Part shown: positions 35,857 through 44,160 of the stretch, in pieces
Layout: every line of letters begins with the position of its first letter
Numbering within the stretch: position 1 is the first letter of the stretch
Assembly: GCF_001641755.2 (NCBI RefSeq)
Contig: NZ_LRFG02000006.1
Coordinates: 1 to 64,000 of the forward strand
Direction: 5' to 3'
Source: Microbulbifer flavimaris
GTDB taxonomy: Bacteria; Pseudomonadota; Gammaproteobacteria; Pseudomonadales; Cellvibrionaceae
Length of the DNA stretch: 64,000 nt
The notes under the pieces: generated by a model
Seen by the model: only the letters and a program-made list of their open reading frames with translations
Told to the model about the DNA's origin: nothing
The model's database searches: none
Program-made: the position numbers and the translations under genes

Positions 35857-36654
35857 TTACCTTTTCTGGAGCAGTCGCTCGATGCCGCGGCTTGCGGCGG
35901 CAAAGCCAAAGCTTCCGGTCACCATGGTCGCCGCGCCAAACCCTCCGCTGCAGTCCAGCTTGACGCCGTTCTGCATGGTCGATTTTTGTTGGCAGACCTG
36001 GCCGTCGGGCTGGGGATAGACCATGGGTTCGGTGGAATAAATGGCGTCGACGCCGAACTGGCGCTTGCGGGATTTCTGAAAGTTGTGGAACCGGTACAGG
36101 TGCTGGCGCACCTTCGCCAGCATCGGGTCATTGGTCGTCCGCCCCAGGTCCGCACTGGTGATCTGGCCCGGGTCTCTCTTGCCGCCAGCGGAACCGACCG
36201 TGATCAGGCGCATCTTGCGGGCTTTGCAGTAGGCCACCAGCGCCGCCTTGACGCGGGCGGCATCGATGGCATCGATGACGATATCGATGGGTCGTGCAGT
36301 GGGGTCCAGCAGTTCTGCCAGATTGTCCGAGCCGGCAAAATCCTCAATGGTCTCGATGTGGATCTCCGGGTTGATCTGACGCATGCGGTCGGCGGTCACA
36401 TCGACCTTGATCTGGCCGATAGTGTTTTGCAGTGCGTGGCTCTGGCGGTTGGTATTGGTAATACAGACATCGTCCAGGTCGATCAGTGTGAGGTTGCCCA
36501 CACCGGAGCGGGCGAGAGCCTCGGCAGTCCAGCTGCCAACGCCACCGATGCCGATGACTACGAAATGCGCCGCATTCAGTATTTCCAGTGCGGTTTCACC
36601 GTATAGCCGGGCGATACCGCCGAACCGTTGTCGATATTGCTCAGTCAGCTTCAT
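35857..36654 (-). CDS. tcdA: tRNA threonylcarbamoyladenosine dehydratase TcdA (CsdL)
   Basis: This 265-aa E1-like enzyme cyclises t6A37 to ct6A in tRNAs. It has the ATP-binding GIGGVGSWTAEALARSG (residues ~30-46), ADRMRQINPEI, DAIDAARVKAALVAYC and the GSAGGKRDP segment. The start at 36654 (MKLTEQYRQRFGGIARLYG) matches the family; ATG 36660 is an alternative. It overlaps the stop of the upstream DCC gene by 14 bases. It faces the Csd fusion, its sulfur-handling partner system in E. coli. Confidence 0.93.
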   Translation of the reverse strand: MKLTEQYRQRFGGIARLYGETALEILNAAHFVVIGIGGVGSWTAEALARSGVGNLTLIDLDDVCITNTNRQSHALQNTIGQIKVDVTADRMRQINPEIHIETIEDFAGSDNLAELLDPTARPIDIVIDAIDAARVKAALVAYCKARKMRLITVGSAGGKRDPGQITSADLGRTTNDPMLAKVRQHLYRFHNFQKSRKRQFGVDAIYSTEPMVYPQPDGQVCQQKSTMQNGVKLDCSGGFGAATMVTGSFGFAAASRGIERLLQKR

Positions 36655-37090
36655 TCTCATCAAGTTCTTCAAGAAATCTTGGCTTTTCTGCCGCTGTGGG
36701 GAGGCGGCATTCCTCCAGGCGTCCAAACAGCCGGTAGCGATTGCGCGCTACTTTGTCATACAGCCAGTCGCGGACGCTCCGGGGCACGATACGAAAGAGT
36801 GCCAGCGCACCCCATGGTGCAGGCAGTTGCCCGATCACCCTGAGGGCGGCAGTGCTCTTTTCGTGCACCCGCAGACGGCCAGCGTCGTCCTGCTCCAGAT
36901 AGAGCACTGTGTCAAAGGTGTCCAGGGGGCGACCCAATTCCGCCAGTAGCTGCTGGCCGGCGGGGGATTGTACACGGCACAGGGTAAAGAGTGCGTGCCG
37001 GTCATGCTTGAGCACGAGGCGAGCCCAGCCATTGCACAGGTTACAGACGCTATCAAACAGGATGATTTTCCGGGGCCGGGAGCGAGGCAT
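36641..37090 (-). CDS. DCC-family (DUF393) thiol-disulfide oxidoreductase-like protein
   Basis: This 149-aa protein has the DUF393 opening FDSVCNLCNGW, where the CxxC motif (Cys16, Cys19) corresponds to the DxxCxxC family name motif, and the C-terminal RYRLFGR segment. Members such as YuxK are thioredoxin-like but mostly uncharacterised. It overlaps tcdA and probably shares its transcript. Confidence 0.82.
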   Translation of the reverse strand: MPRSRPRKIILFDSVCNLCNGWARLVLKHDRHALFTLCRVQSPAGQQLLAELGRPLDTFDTVLYLEQDDAGRLRVHEKSTAALRVIGQLPAPWGALALFRIVPRSVRDWLYDKVARNRYRLFGRLEECRLPTAAEKPRFLEELDENEAD

Positions 37091-37195
37091 TCAGGATCCG
37101 TGGCGGTATGACCTGTGAATGGTAGCGATGCAACGCAGTGGCGGCAAAGTCAGGGACTATATGGGGAGGGGGATAGCGTGGGCAGGAAGGGGGTT

Positions 37196-37215
37196 GCGGC
37201 GGCCGTGGCCGCCGC
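37196..37215. other. GC-rich hairpin after slyD
   Basis: GCGGCGGCC-GT-GGCCGCCGC forms a 9-bp stem 8 nt after the slyD stop on the minus strand. There is no T run, so it may block exonucleases rather than terminate alone. Confidence 0.4.
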
Positions 37216-37222
37216 TGGGAGA

Positions 37223-37687
37223 TCAGTGCACGTGGCCGTGGTCGATCTCTTCCGGAGTGGCTTCACGTACAGCGACGACTTCAATTTCGAAGTGCAGCTC
37301 GACACCAGCCAGCGGGTGGTTGCCGTTGATGGTGACGTTGTCGCCGTCGATGTCGATGATTTCGACTTCGATCGGTTGGCCCTCAGTGCTCTGGGCGCGG
37401 AAAGCCATGCCCACTTTCAATTCCTCAACGCCGCCGAAAGCGCTGCGGGGCAGGGTCTGGATCAGCTCGGGGTTTTGCGGGCCGTAGGCCTCTTCCGGCT
37501 GGATCACAGCAGTAAACTTGTCGCCGGCGCTCTTGTCGAGCATCTCGCGCTCCAGTCCGGGGATGATGTTGCCGACACCCTGCAGGTACTTGAGCGGCTC
37601 TCCGCCGGAGGAGGAGTCGATGACAGTGCCTTCAGCATCTTTCAGGGTGTAGTGCATCTCCACTACGGAGTGGTTGGCAATCTTCAT
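37223..37687 (-). CDS. slyD: FKBP-type peptidyl-prolyl isomerase, SlyD type
   Basis: This 154-aa cytoplasmic prolyl isomerase/chaperone has the SlyD layout: FKBP half (LEREMLDKSAGDKFTAVIQPEEAYG), the insert-in-flap chaperone domain (~70-125) and the return VTINGNHPLAGVELHFEIEVV. The tail is short (EIDHGHVH) and lacks the long metal-binding His/Cys-rich tail of E. coli SlyD. Confidence 0.9.
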   Translation of the reverse strand: MKIANHSVVEMHYTLKDAEGTVIDSSSGGEPLKYLQGVGNIIPGLEREMLDKSAGDKFTAVIQPEEAYGPQNPELIQTLPRSAFGGVEELKVGMAFRAQSTEGQPIEVEIIDIDGDNVTINGNHPLAGVELHFEIEVVAVREATPEEIDHGHVH

Positions 37688-37811
37688 GGGGAAATCTCTG
37701 AGAATGAAGTGTGAATGGAGTAGCGCTTACCGAATGCAGGAAGGCAGACGGGGAATAAAGGCTGCGAAGCGCCATTGTATTGAGCGCTCCGCCATGTCGC
37801 AACCGCGCGGG

Positions 37812-38171
37812 TCAGCAGGCGATCGCCATCTCCGGATCACAGTCGCTGTAAAGGGTGCTGGCGCTTTCCACCAGGGCGCTGCTCAGTTGGCAGGAGAAAC
37901 CCAGTTCGGTGAGGCGGGCCTCAAGGAACTCCAGCAGGGCTTCGAACAGTGTCGGATTGACGCCCCGGGCGAGAAAGCTGGCGCGGCTTGAGCGCACCGG
38001 TTCCGGCGTCTCGGACAGGGCGTGACTGAGAAACTGAGCCTGCCGGCTCTGCTGTTTGCGATGGTCGGCTGTATCCACATCGCAGAAGTGTTGGGCGACG
38101 GCGCCGTAAAATTCCGCCACCGTGTCGTTTACAAATCGGCTGCCGCCGACCTGGTCCAAAAGCGTAGCCAT
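37812..38171 (-). CDS. globin-like protein (possible truncated haemoglobin)
   Basis: This 119-aa helical protein opens LLDQVGGSRFVNDTVAEFYGAV, like the A-B helices of group I truncated haemoglobins, followed by HRKQQSRQAQFLSHAL, which would hold the E helix. The C-terminal half diverges, and a proximal haem histidine is not obvious. GGGGGATTC precedes the ATG. It may be a haem-less globin relative; the assignment is uncertain. Confidence 0.5.
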   Translation of the reverse strand: MATLLDQVGGSRFVNDTVAEFYGAVAQHFCDVDTADHRKQQSRQAQFLSHALSETPEPVRSSRASFLARGVNPTLFEALLEFLEARLTELGFSCQLSSALVESASTLYSDCDPEMAIAC

Positions 38172-38708
38172 CTATTGAATCCCCCAGTAGGTTCGAGAGC
38201 GGATTCTTGTCGAAATCGTCCCAGCCATCTTTCCCTGTGGCCTCGCGATCCAACCCGCTGCTGATACGTAACCTGTCCCTGAATGCAATCGATTACCGCG
38301 AAATCATCAAATACCGCATCTGGCGCTTTGCTGCCGCCTGTGGGTCCCCTCCGCTATCCCTTCCGCTGTCACTTCCAGCTTCCGCTGCTCTGGGCCCGAG
38401 AGTGATCTGGCGACTGCGCTCTCTCGATTGGCAGGCAGACTAGGACAACCGCCGGTAGCTGCCAATGGCTTGTCAGAAAATTGTCACTTGCTTCCTCGGG
38501 TTGGCGCTCCACAGGGCGTGTCTGGACGGTCAGTGATCAGTTGCCGTGGCAATTTCCTCGCAGGCATGGAAAGTGCCGGTTAGCGGAGTCAAACAGCAGC
38601 TGCGTAAGCCGGGGAAGCTGGTAGACTCTGTGGTCTGATTAATACCGGTGCGCGGCTCTGGCAGCGCCGGGATCACTTTGCACACGGATTCGAGGAGAAC
38701 CAATCACC
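38172..38708. other. 537-bp intergenic gap between globin-like gene and HIT gene
   Basis: No gene is supported. The plus-strand frame from about 38207 has no ribosome-binding site and a low-complexity Leu/Pro/Ser product. The gap holds the divergent promoters of both neighbours, but no clear -35/-10 pair or operator was recognised. Confidence 0.5.
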
Positions 38709-39131
38709 ATGGCGAGCGTGTTTACCCAGATCATGAATGGCGACCTGCCAGGACACTTTATCTGGCGGGATGACAAGGTGGTGGCGATCATGACCATTTC
38801 CCCCATCAAGCCCGGCCACTGTCTGGTGATCCCCGTGGAGGAGATCAATCACTGGGATGAGGTGCCTGAGGATCTGTCCGCGCACCTGATGCACGTCGCC
38901 CAGCGAGTGGCCAAAGGCCTGAAGACGGTGTACAACCCGAAGCGGGTGGGGGTGATGGTGGCTGGCCTGGAGGTGCCGCACACCCACATTCACCTGATTC
39001 CGGTCGAGGAGCTGAGTGATTTCGATTTCTCCAAGCAGCGGCCTGCCGAGGCCGAGGAGCTTGCCAGAGAGGCCGCCAGGGTCCGTGCGGCTCTGGTGGA
39101 TGCGGGCTACCGCGAGGCCGATTGCGGCTGA
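38709..39131 (+). CDS. HIT-family nucleotide hydrolase
   Basis: This 140-aa HIT protein has the histidine triad HTHIHL near residue 96, plus the usual IMNGDLPGHFIWRDDKVVAI opening and PGHCLVIP. It hydrolyses nucleoside phosphoramidates or dinucleotide polyphosphates. GAGGAG precedes the ATG. It is a monocistronic unit as far as can be seen. Confidence 0.9.
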   Translation: MASVFTQIMNGDLPGHFIWRDDKVVAIMTISPIKPGHCLVIPVEEINHWDEVPEDLSAHLMHVAQRVAKGLKTVYNPKRVGVMVAGLEVPHTHIHLIPVEELSDFDFSKQRPAEAEELAREAARVRAALVDAGYREADCG

Positions 39132-39203
39132 TTTTAAAGAATCCGGCTCCGCCTGCATCCAAATCGGCCACTGGCTGCGTCTTGTGTGTATCTAGGAACT
39201 GTA

Positions 39204-40019
39204 ATGAGAGATAAACCCATGGCCCTTCTGACCCGTTTCAATGCCGCCCTGGCGGCCCTGACCCTAGTGCTGTGCGCCCTGGGGTCCTCCGCCCTGGCGC
39301 AGGACAAGATAGAGCAGGTGTTTGAGCTGTCCGGCTTTACCCGTATTGACCTGCAGGGGAGTTCTTCACTGGAGATCGTGCAGGGAGACAGCTTCTCTGT
39401 GGTCGCTTCTGGCGCCCCTGAAGCGGTGGCCCTGGCACGGGCGGAAGTGAGAGGCGACACCCTCAAGCTGTGGGTGGAGCCCACTCACAAGCGCTTTTTT
39501 GGCGTGGTCACGGTCAGCGACGGACAGTCGGTAGATTACCGGGTGTCGCTGCCGGAGATTGAGGCGGTCGAGGTTACCGGTTCCGGTGAGGCCACTGCGG
39601 AAACCCTGGAGAGTGAGAACCTGGTGCTGAAAGTCACCGGATCCGGTGATCTGGTGGTGAAAAAGGTCGCGGCGGAGTCCCTGGTTGCCGCGGTAACCGG
39701 TTCCGGTGACCTAGCCCTGGGCACGGTACTCGCCGTACGCTCGGAGGCCTCCATCCGTGGGTCCGGCGACCTGGCATTTGACAGTTTTGCCGGGGAGGAC
39801 CTGGAGACCGACATCAAAGGTTCCGGCGACATGGTCATCAATGGTCGGGTGGGTACTGTTCGCATCAACATCATGGGCTCGGGAGACTTCGTCGGCCGCA
39901 ACCTGCAGGCTGACCGGGCTGAGGGCGCAGTGATGGGTTCCGGTGATGTCGTTCTGCGTCGCCCCGGTTCCGACTCCTTTTCGGTGATGGGGTCCGGGGA
40001 TATCGCGCTGGTGGATTGA
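39204..40019 (+). CDS. DUF2807 (head-GIN) exported protein with GSGD repeats
   Basis: This 271-aa secreted protein has a signal peptide (to SALA, about residue 32) and a DUF2807 adhesin-like beta-solenoid. The motif [TRKM]GSG[DE] appears eight times at intervals of 16-25 residues (TGSGE, TGSGD twice, RGSGD, KGSGD, MGSGD three times), marking successive turns. The protein ends GSGDIALVD. ATG 39204 follows AGGAACTGTA. The family is common in Bacteroidetes and marine proteobacteria and has no known enzymatic activity. Confidence 0.85.
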   Translation: MRDKPMALLTRFNAALAALTLVLCALGSSALAQDKIEQVFELSGFTRIDLQGSSSLEIVQGDSFSVVASGAPEAVALARAEVRGDTLKLWVEPTHKRFFGVVTVSDGQSVDYRVSLPEIEAVEVTGSGEATAETLESENLVLKVTGSGDLVVKKVAAESLVAAVTGSGDLALGTVLAVRSEASIRGSGDLAFDSFAGEDLETDIKGSGDMVINGRVGTVRINIMGSGDFVGRNLQADRAEGAVMGSGDVVLRRPGSDSFSVMGSGDIALVD

Positions 40020-40026
40020 CCTGGAC

Positions 40027-40077
40027 CTGGCGCGCTTCTGCGCCAGATGAGTGCGGCGGCCGTGTGGCCGCCGCACT
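40027..40077 (+). terminator. two tandem hairpins after the DUF2807 gene
   Basis: CTGGCGC-GCTTCT-GCGCCAG at 40027-40046 is followed by a 12-bp stem AGTGCGGCGGCC-GTGT-GGCCGCCGCACT at 40050-40077. There is no long T run, so the activity is less certain than for the other terminators. Confidence 0.5.
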
Positions 40078-40223
40078 GCGTTTCAAACGCTGCGGCCTGA
40101 GGCGTAAAGGGTGTGGGCAAGATGATTGTGGCGGGATGCTGGGATGCTGGGATGCCCCTTTAGCTGTTATTCTCAGTTCCTGCAGGCGGTGACAGGCACC
40201 GCCAGATCCAGATGGAATGGCCT

Positions 40224-41669
40224 ATGGCAGAGAGTGCGCCGGGAGCCGGCAAGACCGGCTCCGACGGAGGAGGCAAACTCAAGGAAAAATGGCGGCGTTT
40301 ACGTCGTGGTGCCCGGGAGAAATCCCACTGGGCCGCTGAGCGGTTACTGGACCGACGTGTCTGTATCGGCATCACCGGCCTCAGTGGGGCGGGCAAGTCC
40401 ACTCTTCTCACCAGTCTTATCTACCAGCTGAGCCATCCGCAGAAAGCCCAGCTGCCGGGGTTCGGTCCGGCGCTGAACGGTGATCTGCTGGGAGCCGAAC
40501 TGAAGCCTGCGCTGGATACCGACCTGCCAATGTTTGACTATCAGGAGTGTCTGCAGGCCCTCCTCGATCAGCCGCCTCGCTGGCCCCAGAGCACCCGGGA
40601 TGTCTCCGCAATGGAGCTCCATATTCATTTGCGCACCCGCCGCTTCGGTCGCTCGGGTCGCCGGACCGTCGTAATAGAGTTGCGGGACTATCCCGGTGAA
40701 TGGCTCATGGACCTGCCGCTACTGGGCATGAGCTATGCCGACTGGTGCCGTCACCAGCACCATATTATCGATGGTGATGCCCGGGCGGGGCTGGCGCCCC
40801 GGCTGATGTCCGAGTTGGCGGCATTGTCTCCGTCGGCCACGGCAGAACCCGAGCGGCTGGAATCCCTCTGGGGGGAGTACCGGGACTTTCTTGTCCAGTG
40901 CCGCTCGGACCGTCGGCTCAGCTACCTGCAGCCGGGGCGCGCATTGCTCGACCGGGAAAACTACCTTGTTCTGCCACTACTGGACTTGCGCGGTCATAGC
41001 AACGAAGCCCTGCAAGCGCTGCCGGAAGATAGCACTTACCAATACCTCTGCCGCCGTTACCGCCGCTATGTGGACGACCTGGTGGCACCCTTTGTCGAAA
41101 GTCATTTCCGTCACCTGGATCGCCAGCTCGTTTTGGTGGATATGATCGGCACACTCTACGCAGGAGAGCAGGCCCTCGACGATATGCGGCTGGCCTTCGG
41201 GCACATTGCCGATACCTTCCGTTACGGGGGATCGAACCTTCTGCGCAAGTTGTGGCGGCCGCGTATTGACCGCCTGATATTTGCCGCCACCAAGGTGGAC
41301 CAGGTACTGGCAGCCGATCACGATGCGCTGCGCCAGCTGCTGGGTAGCCAGCTGCAGCAGGCCTTTACCGGTGCCCGCCATCAGGGGCTGCCTCTGTTCT
41401 GTGAGGCTATTTCCGCAGTGCGCTGCTCCAATGAGACCCTGCGCGATGGGCGGCGCATGTTAGTGGGGCATGGCCTTGATGGACGCTACCTGGGGTTTGA
41501 AAACGCCGAGATCTTTTCCCAGCTCCCGGGCGAGGGGGACGGCTGGCAGCATTACGATGGCGCCGCACCACCGCAATTGCGACCTCCCGCGGGTATGGCG
41601 GCCGGTGAATGCATTCCCCATATTCGCGTGGATGCGTTACTCAACCTCCTGCTCGGAGACAAAGTTTGA
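40224..41669 (+). CDS. YcjX-family GTP-binding stress protein
   Basis: This 481-aa DUF463/YcjX protein has a P-loop GLSGAGKST near residue 51, the motif ELRDYPGEWLMDLPLL (Walker B-like) near 150, and ATKVDQV near 353 as a G4-like base-recognition motif. In E. coli ycjX is in the heat-shock regulon beside ycjF, and the same pair is here with a 1-nt overlap. ATG 40212 four codons upstream is an alternative start. Confidence 0.85.
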   Translation: MAESAPGAGKTGSDGGGKLKEKWRRLRRGAREKSHWAAERLLDRRVCIGITGLSGAGKSTLLTSLIYQLSHPQKAQLPGFGPALNGDLLGAELKPALDTDLPMFDYQECLQALLDQPPRWPQSTRDVSAMELHIHLRTRRFGRSGRRTVVIELRDYPGEWLMDLPLLGMSYADWCRHQHHIIDGDARAGLAPRLMSELAALSPSATAEPERLESLWGEYRDFLVQCRSDRRLSYLQPGRALLDRENYLVLPLLDLRGHSNEALQALPEDSTYQYLCRRYRRYVDDLVAPFVESHFRHLDRQLVLVDMIGTLYAGEQALDDMRLAFGHIADTFRYGGSNLLRKLWRPRIDRLIFAATKVDQVLAADHDALRQLLGSQLQQAFTGARHQGLPLFCEAISAVRCSNETLRDGRRMLVGHGLDGRYLGFENAEIFSQLPGEGDGWQHYDGAAPPQLRPPAGMAAGECIPHIRVDALLNLLLGDKV

Positions 41670-42802
41670 TGAATAGCGAAAACCGGGCCGACCGTCGCCA
41701 GACCCGGATCGAGAGCCTCGATGAGCCCGAAGTGAAGCGCGGCGAGCGGGGTGCGACCCGGGTGGAAACACTGGCGGACGAACCCGAGAACCTTCCCCGC
41801 TCGATCACCACCGGGGAATCTCTGCCGGACCGGGTGGCGTTTTCTGAACTCCGTTTGCCTGCTTTCCGCCTGCGATTGTGGAAGCCGGCATTTTTTGCCG
41901 CCCTCGGCCTCGCCGGTGGCGCAGTGGCCTGGGAGCTTCACCAGTTTTTTACCTGGGCTATGGATCGACACTGGACCCTCGGGGTGTTGGCCGGCACCGT
42001 CATTGGTGCCCTGGTGATCACCATTGTCAGTGCCGTGTGGGAATACTTCCGGGCCGGACGCCCGCTGCGCAAGCTCGAGGACACTAGGCAGTTGGCCGAG
42101 GAATTGCGTGACTGCCGTTCGATGGAATCGGTGGCGCCGTTTCGACGGGAACTCGCCGAGCATTTCCAAGGCAAGCCCCAGGGCGCACTGCTCAGCCGTG
42201 TGCTGGATGAAGCCCCGGACTACTACGACGGCAGCGAATTGCTGAATCATGTCGAGCTCACTTTCCTCGAGGCTCTCGACCAGGAGGCTCTGCGCCGGGT
42301 CGTGCGGCAGGCCAGTGCCACCGGTGCGCTGGTGGGGCTCAGTCCGTTTGCCACCCTGGATATTCTGGTGGCCCTGAGGCAATCCATGCGCATGATTGAT
42401 GATGTTGCGCAGATCTATGGCGTGCGTCCATCCGTTGTCGTGCGCTGGCGGCTGTTCAAAAAAGTCCTCACCCTTGTCGCCTACAGTGGCGCCAGTGAGT
42501 ACGCGGTGAGCGAGCTCTGGCCAGAATTGGTTGGAGACAGCATGCTCAGCACTGTCTCGGCCAGACTCGGACAGGGGATGGGGGCCAGCCTGTTTATGGC
42601 CCGGATCGGGCTCGCCACGATGCATAGCTGTCGCCCGGTACCTTTTTCGGAGAAGCAGCGTCCCCGCCTGAGTGCCGTGACCAAACGGGTTGCCAGTAGC
42701 CTCAAGGAGCGGTTATTGGGGCGTGACCCGAATCGTGCTGCGGAATTGCGGATGGCGATGAAGCAGGGCGAGGAAATGGGTGCGAGCCAGGACAAGCGCT
42801 GA
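41669..42802 (+). CDS. YcjF-family (TIGR01620/DUF697) membrane protein
   Basis: This 377-aa protein has a charged N-terminal cytoplasmic region (1-75), two membrane helices (about 72-95 and 105-128) and a C-terminal DUF697 domain. It follows ycjX with a 1-nt overlap (TGATG), which implies coupling. The two act in the same uncharacterised, probably envelope- or heat-stress-related process. A conserved SATGALVGLSPFATLDILV segment is near 234-255. Confidence 0.85.
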   Translation: MNSENRADRRQTRIESLDEPEVKRGERGATRVETLADEPENLPRSITTGESLPDRVAFSELRLPAFRLRLWKPAFFAALGLAGGAVAWELHQFFTWAMDRHWTLGVLAGTVIGALVITIVSAVWEYFRAGRPLRKLEDTRQLAEELRDCRSMESVAPFRRELAEHFQGKPQGALLSRVLDEAPDYYDGSELLNHVELTFLEALDQEALRRVVRQASATGALVGLSPFATLDILVALRQSMRMIDDVAQIYGVRPSVVVRWRLFKKVLTLVAYSGASEYAVSELWPELVGDSMLSTVSARLGQGMGASLFMARIGLATMHSCRPVPFSEKQRPRLSAVTKRVASSLKERLLGRDPNRAAELRMAMKQGEEMGASQDKR

Positions 42803-42830
42803 GCGTTTCAGCGCGACAAAGGAGATGGTT

Positions 42831-43367
42831 ATGGGGTTCTCTCAAGGATGCCGCGCTCTCGCGACCGCCGGGGCGCTGGCGCTCACGTCCCCCGGCGAAG
42901 GCTATGCCGAGGTCATACAGCAGGCCGACTCCTCTTTCACTATCCGTTTTGAGGAGAGCGTGGCGGCGGATAATGCGGCAGTTTACCGGGCCCTGGGGCA
43001 GCTCCCCGAGTGGTGGAGTGCGGACCACACCTATTCGGGTGCGGCTGAGAACCTGAGCATGGAGTTACGGGCCGGGGGTTGCTTCTGCGAGCGCTGGGAG
43101 GATTCCTCGGTGGAGCACTTGCGGGTGATTTTTGCGCGCGAGGATCGGGAGGTGCGACTGGCCGGGGGCTTGGGGCCGCTGCAGAGCCTGCCGGTGAACG
43201 GCCTGATGCACTGGCGTATTACGCCGGCGGAATCCGGGGCTGTACTGACGTGGGAATATCAGGTCTGGGGGGCTCCGGGGCTCAATCTGGCACCGCTGGC
43301 TGGCCCCGTGGAGCAGGTTCTCGGTCAGCAGCTACAGGGTCTGAAAGCGTTCCTGGACAAACAGTGA
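42831..43367 (+). CDS. exported SRPBCC/START-like protein
   Basis: This 178-aa protein has a short signal (RALATAGALALTSPGEGYA) and a Bet v1/SRPBCC fold: FEESVAADNAAVYRALGQLPEWWS opens a typical helix-grip domain, and LAPLAGPVEQVLGQQLQGLKAFL is the long C-terminal helix. These proteins bind hydrophobic ligands. AAAGGAG is 6 nt from ATG 42831. It begins 28 nt after ycjF and may be part of that operon. Confidence 0.75.
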   Translation: MGFSQGCRALATAGALALTSPGEGYAEVIQQADSSFTIRFEESVAADNAAVYRALGQLPEWWSADHTYSGAAENLSMELRAGGCFCERWEDSSVEHLRVIFAREDREVRLAGGLGPLQSLPVNGLMHWRITPAESGAVLTWEYQVWGAPGLNLAPLAGPVEQVLGQQLQGLKAFLDKQ

Positions 43368-43415
43368 GCGCCGGGGCGATACGGCGGGCCTGCGCCAGCC
43401 GTATCGGGGACCCAC

Positions 43416-43916
43416 TCACTGAAACTGCTTTTTCATCAACATCCGGGTGTGGTGCTGATCCACCAGTTCCGCCAGCTCGACGTAACGCTCCTTGATGAAT
43501 GGAGCCGGATTATTGGCCCCAGTGTCATCGGGATATTCCACTCCCTGACGTACGTGCTGCAACTCCCGCGAGAGGGCCTGGATAGCCGCAAAGATATCCC
43601 GGGTGAGCTTTTCGCTATAAAAGACCGTACTCTTGTTTGTGTCGAGCAGATAGTCGTTGCATTCATTCAACCATTCGATGCGCTGATCCAGGAAATGGAT
43701 CGTGTTGCGAATGCCACCCCGGTACTCCGGGTTGAAATGCTCGTTTACATAGGTGCCGAGACTGCGCATCCCCGAGTCTACAAACTGCTCCACAAGGCCA
43801 TCGCAATAGGCTGGCGTGAGGTAGGAGGGGTGAGTCTTGGCGTTGCTGTTACCGCAGATAAACAGCAGGCAGAGGAAACACAGGGCTCGCTGAAGAGGGA
43901 GAGAATGAGAGTTCAT
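43416..43916 (-). CDS. hypothetical exported protein
   Basis: This 166-aa protein has a signal peptide (RALCFLCLLFICGNSNA) and a helical, charged mature part with four Cys (two in the signal core, one in YCDGL, one in NECNDY). No family recognised. It is divergent from gor, and its promoter region holds two CRP-type sites. ATG 43916 is chosen; upstream codons give a non-signal extension with an unlikely composition. Confidence 0.6.
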   Translation of the reverse strand: MNSHSLPLQRALCFLCLLFICGNSNAKTHPSYLTPAYCDGLVEQFVDSGMRSLGTYVNEHFNPEYRGGIRNTIHFLDQRIEWLNECNDYLLDTNKSTVFYSEKLTRDIFAAIQALSRELQHVRQGVEYPDDTGANNPAPFIKERYVELAELVDQHHTRMLMKKQFQ

Positions 43917-43960
43917 TGCTATGTGCCTATGTTTGTTGTTGTCGCTAGCAGGCAACTTTT

Positions 43961-43976
43961 TGTGATAAACATCACA
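43961..43976. promoter_or_regulatory. CRP/Vfr-type binding site 1
   Basis: TGTGA-N6-TCACA is an exact match to the CRP core palindrome (the N6 is TAAACA). It lies 45 nt upstream of the minus-strand exported-protein gene. Confidence 0.65.
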
Positions 43977-44014
43977 TGAATAACGAAACGCCAAAAGAGT
44001 GTCAATCGGGTTTT

Positions 44015-44030
44015 TGTGATGAAAGTCACA
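44015..44030. promoter_or_regulatory. CRP/Vfr-type binding site 2
   Basis: This is a second exact TGTGA-N6-TCACA site (N6 TGAAAG), centred 54 bp from the first. It lies about 130 nt upstream of gor. Confidence 0.65.
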
Positions 44031-44160
44031 TATGTGCCAATTGCCTGATATGGGTACTCTTTTTTTACGCTTTTTGATGAATTCTCGACTTTATGAGTGA
44101 GTTTTTTACACTGTCCATCAGCCCATCACGGGAATTGACCGAAGGATTTAGGAGTGAGCC

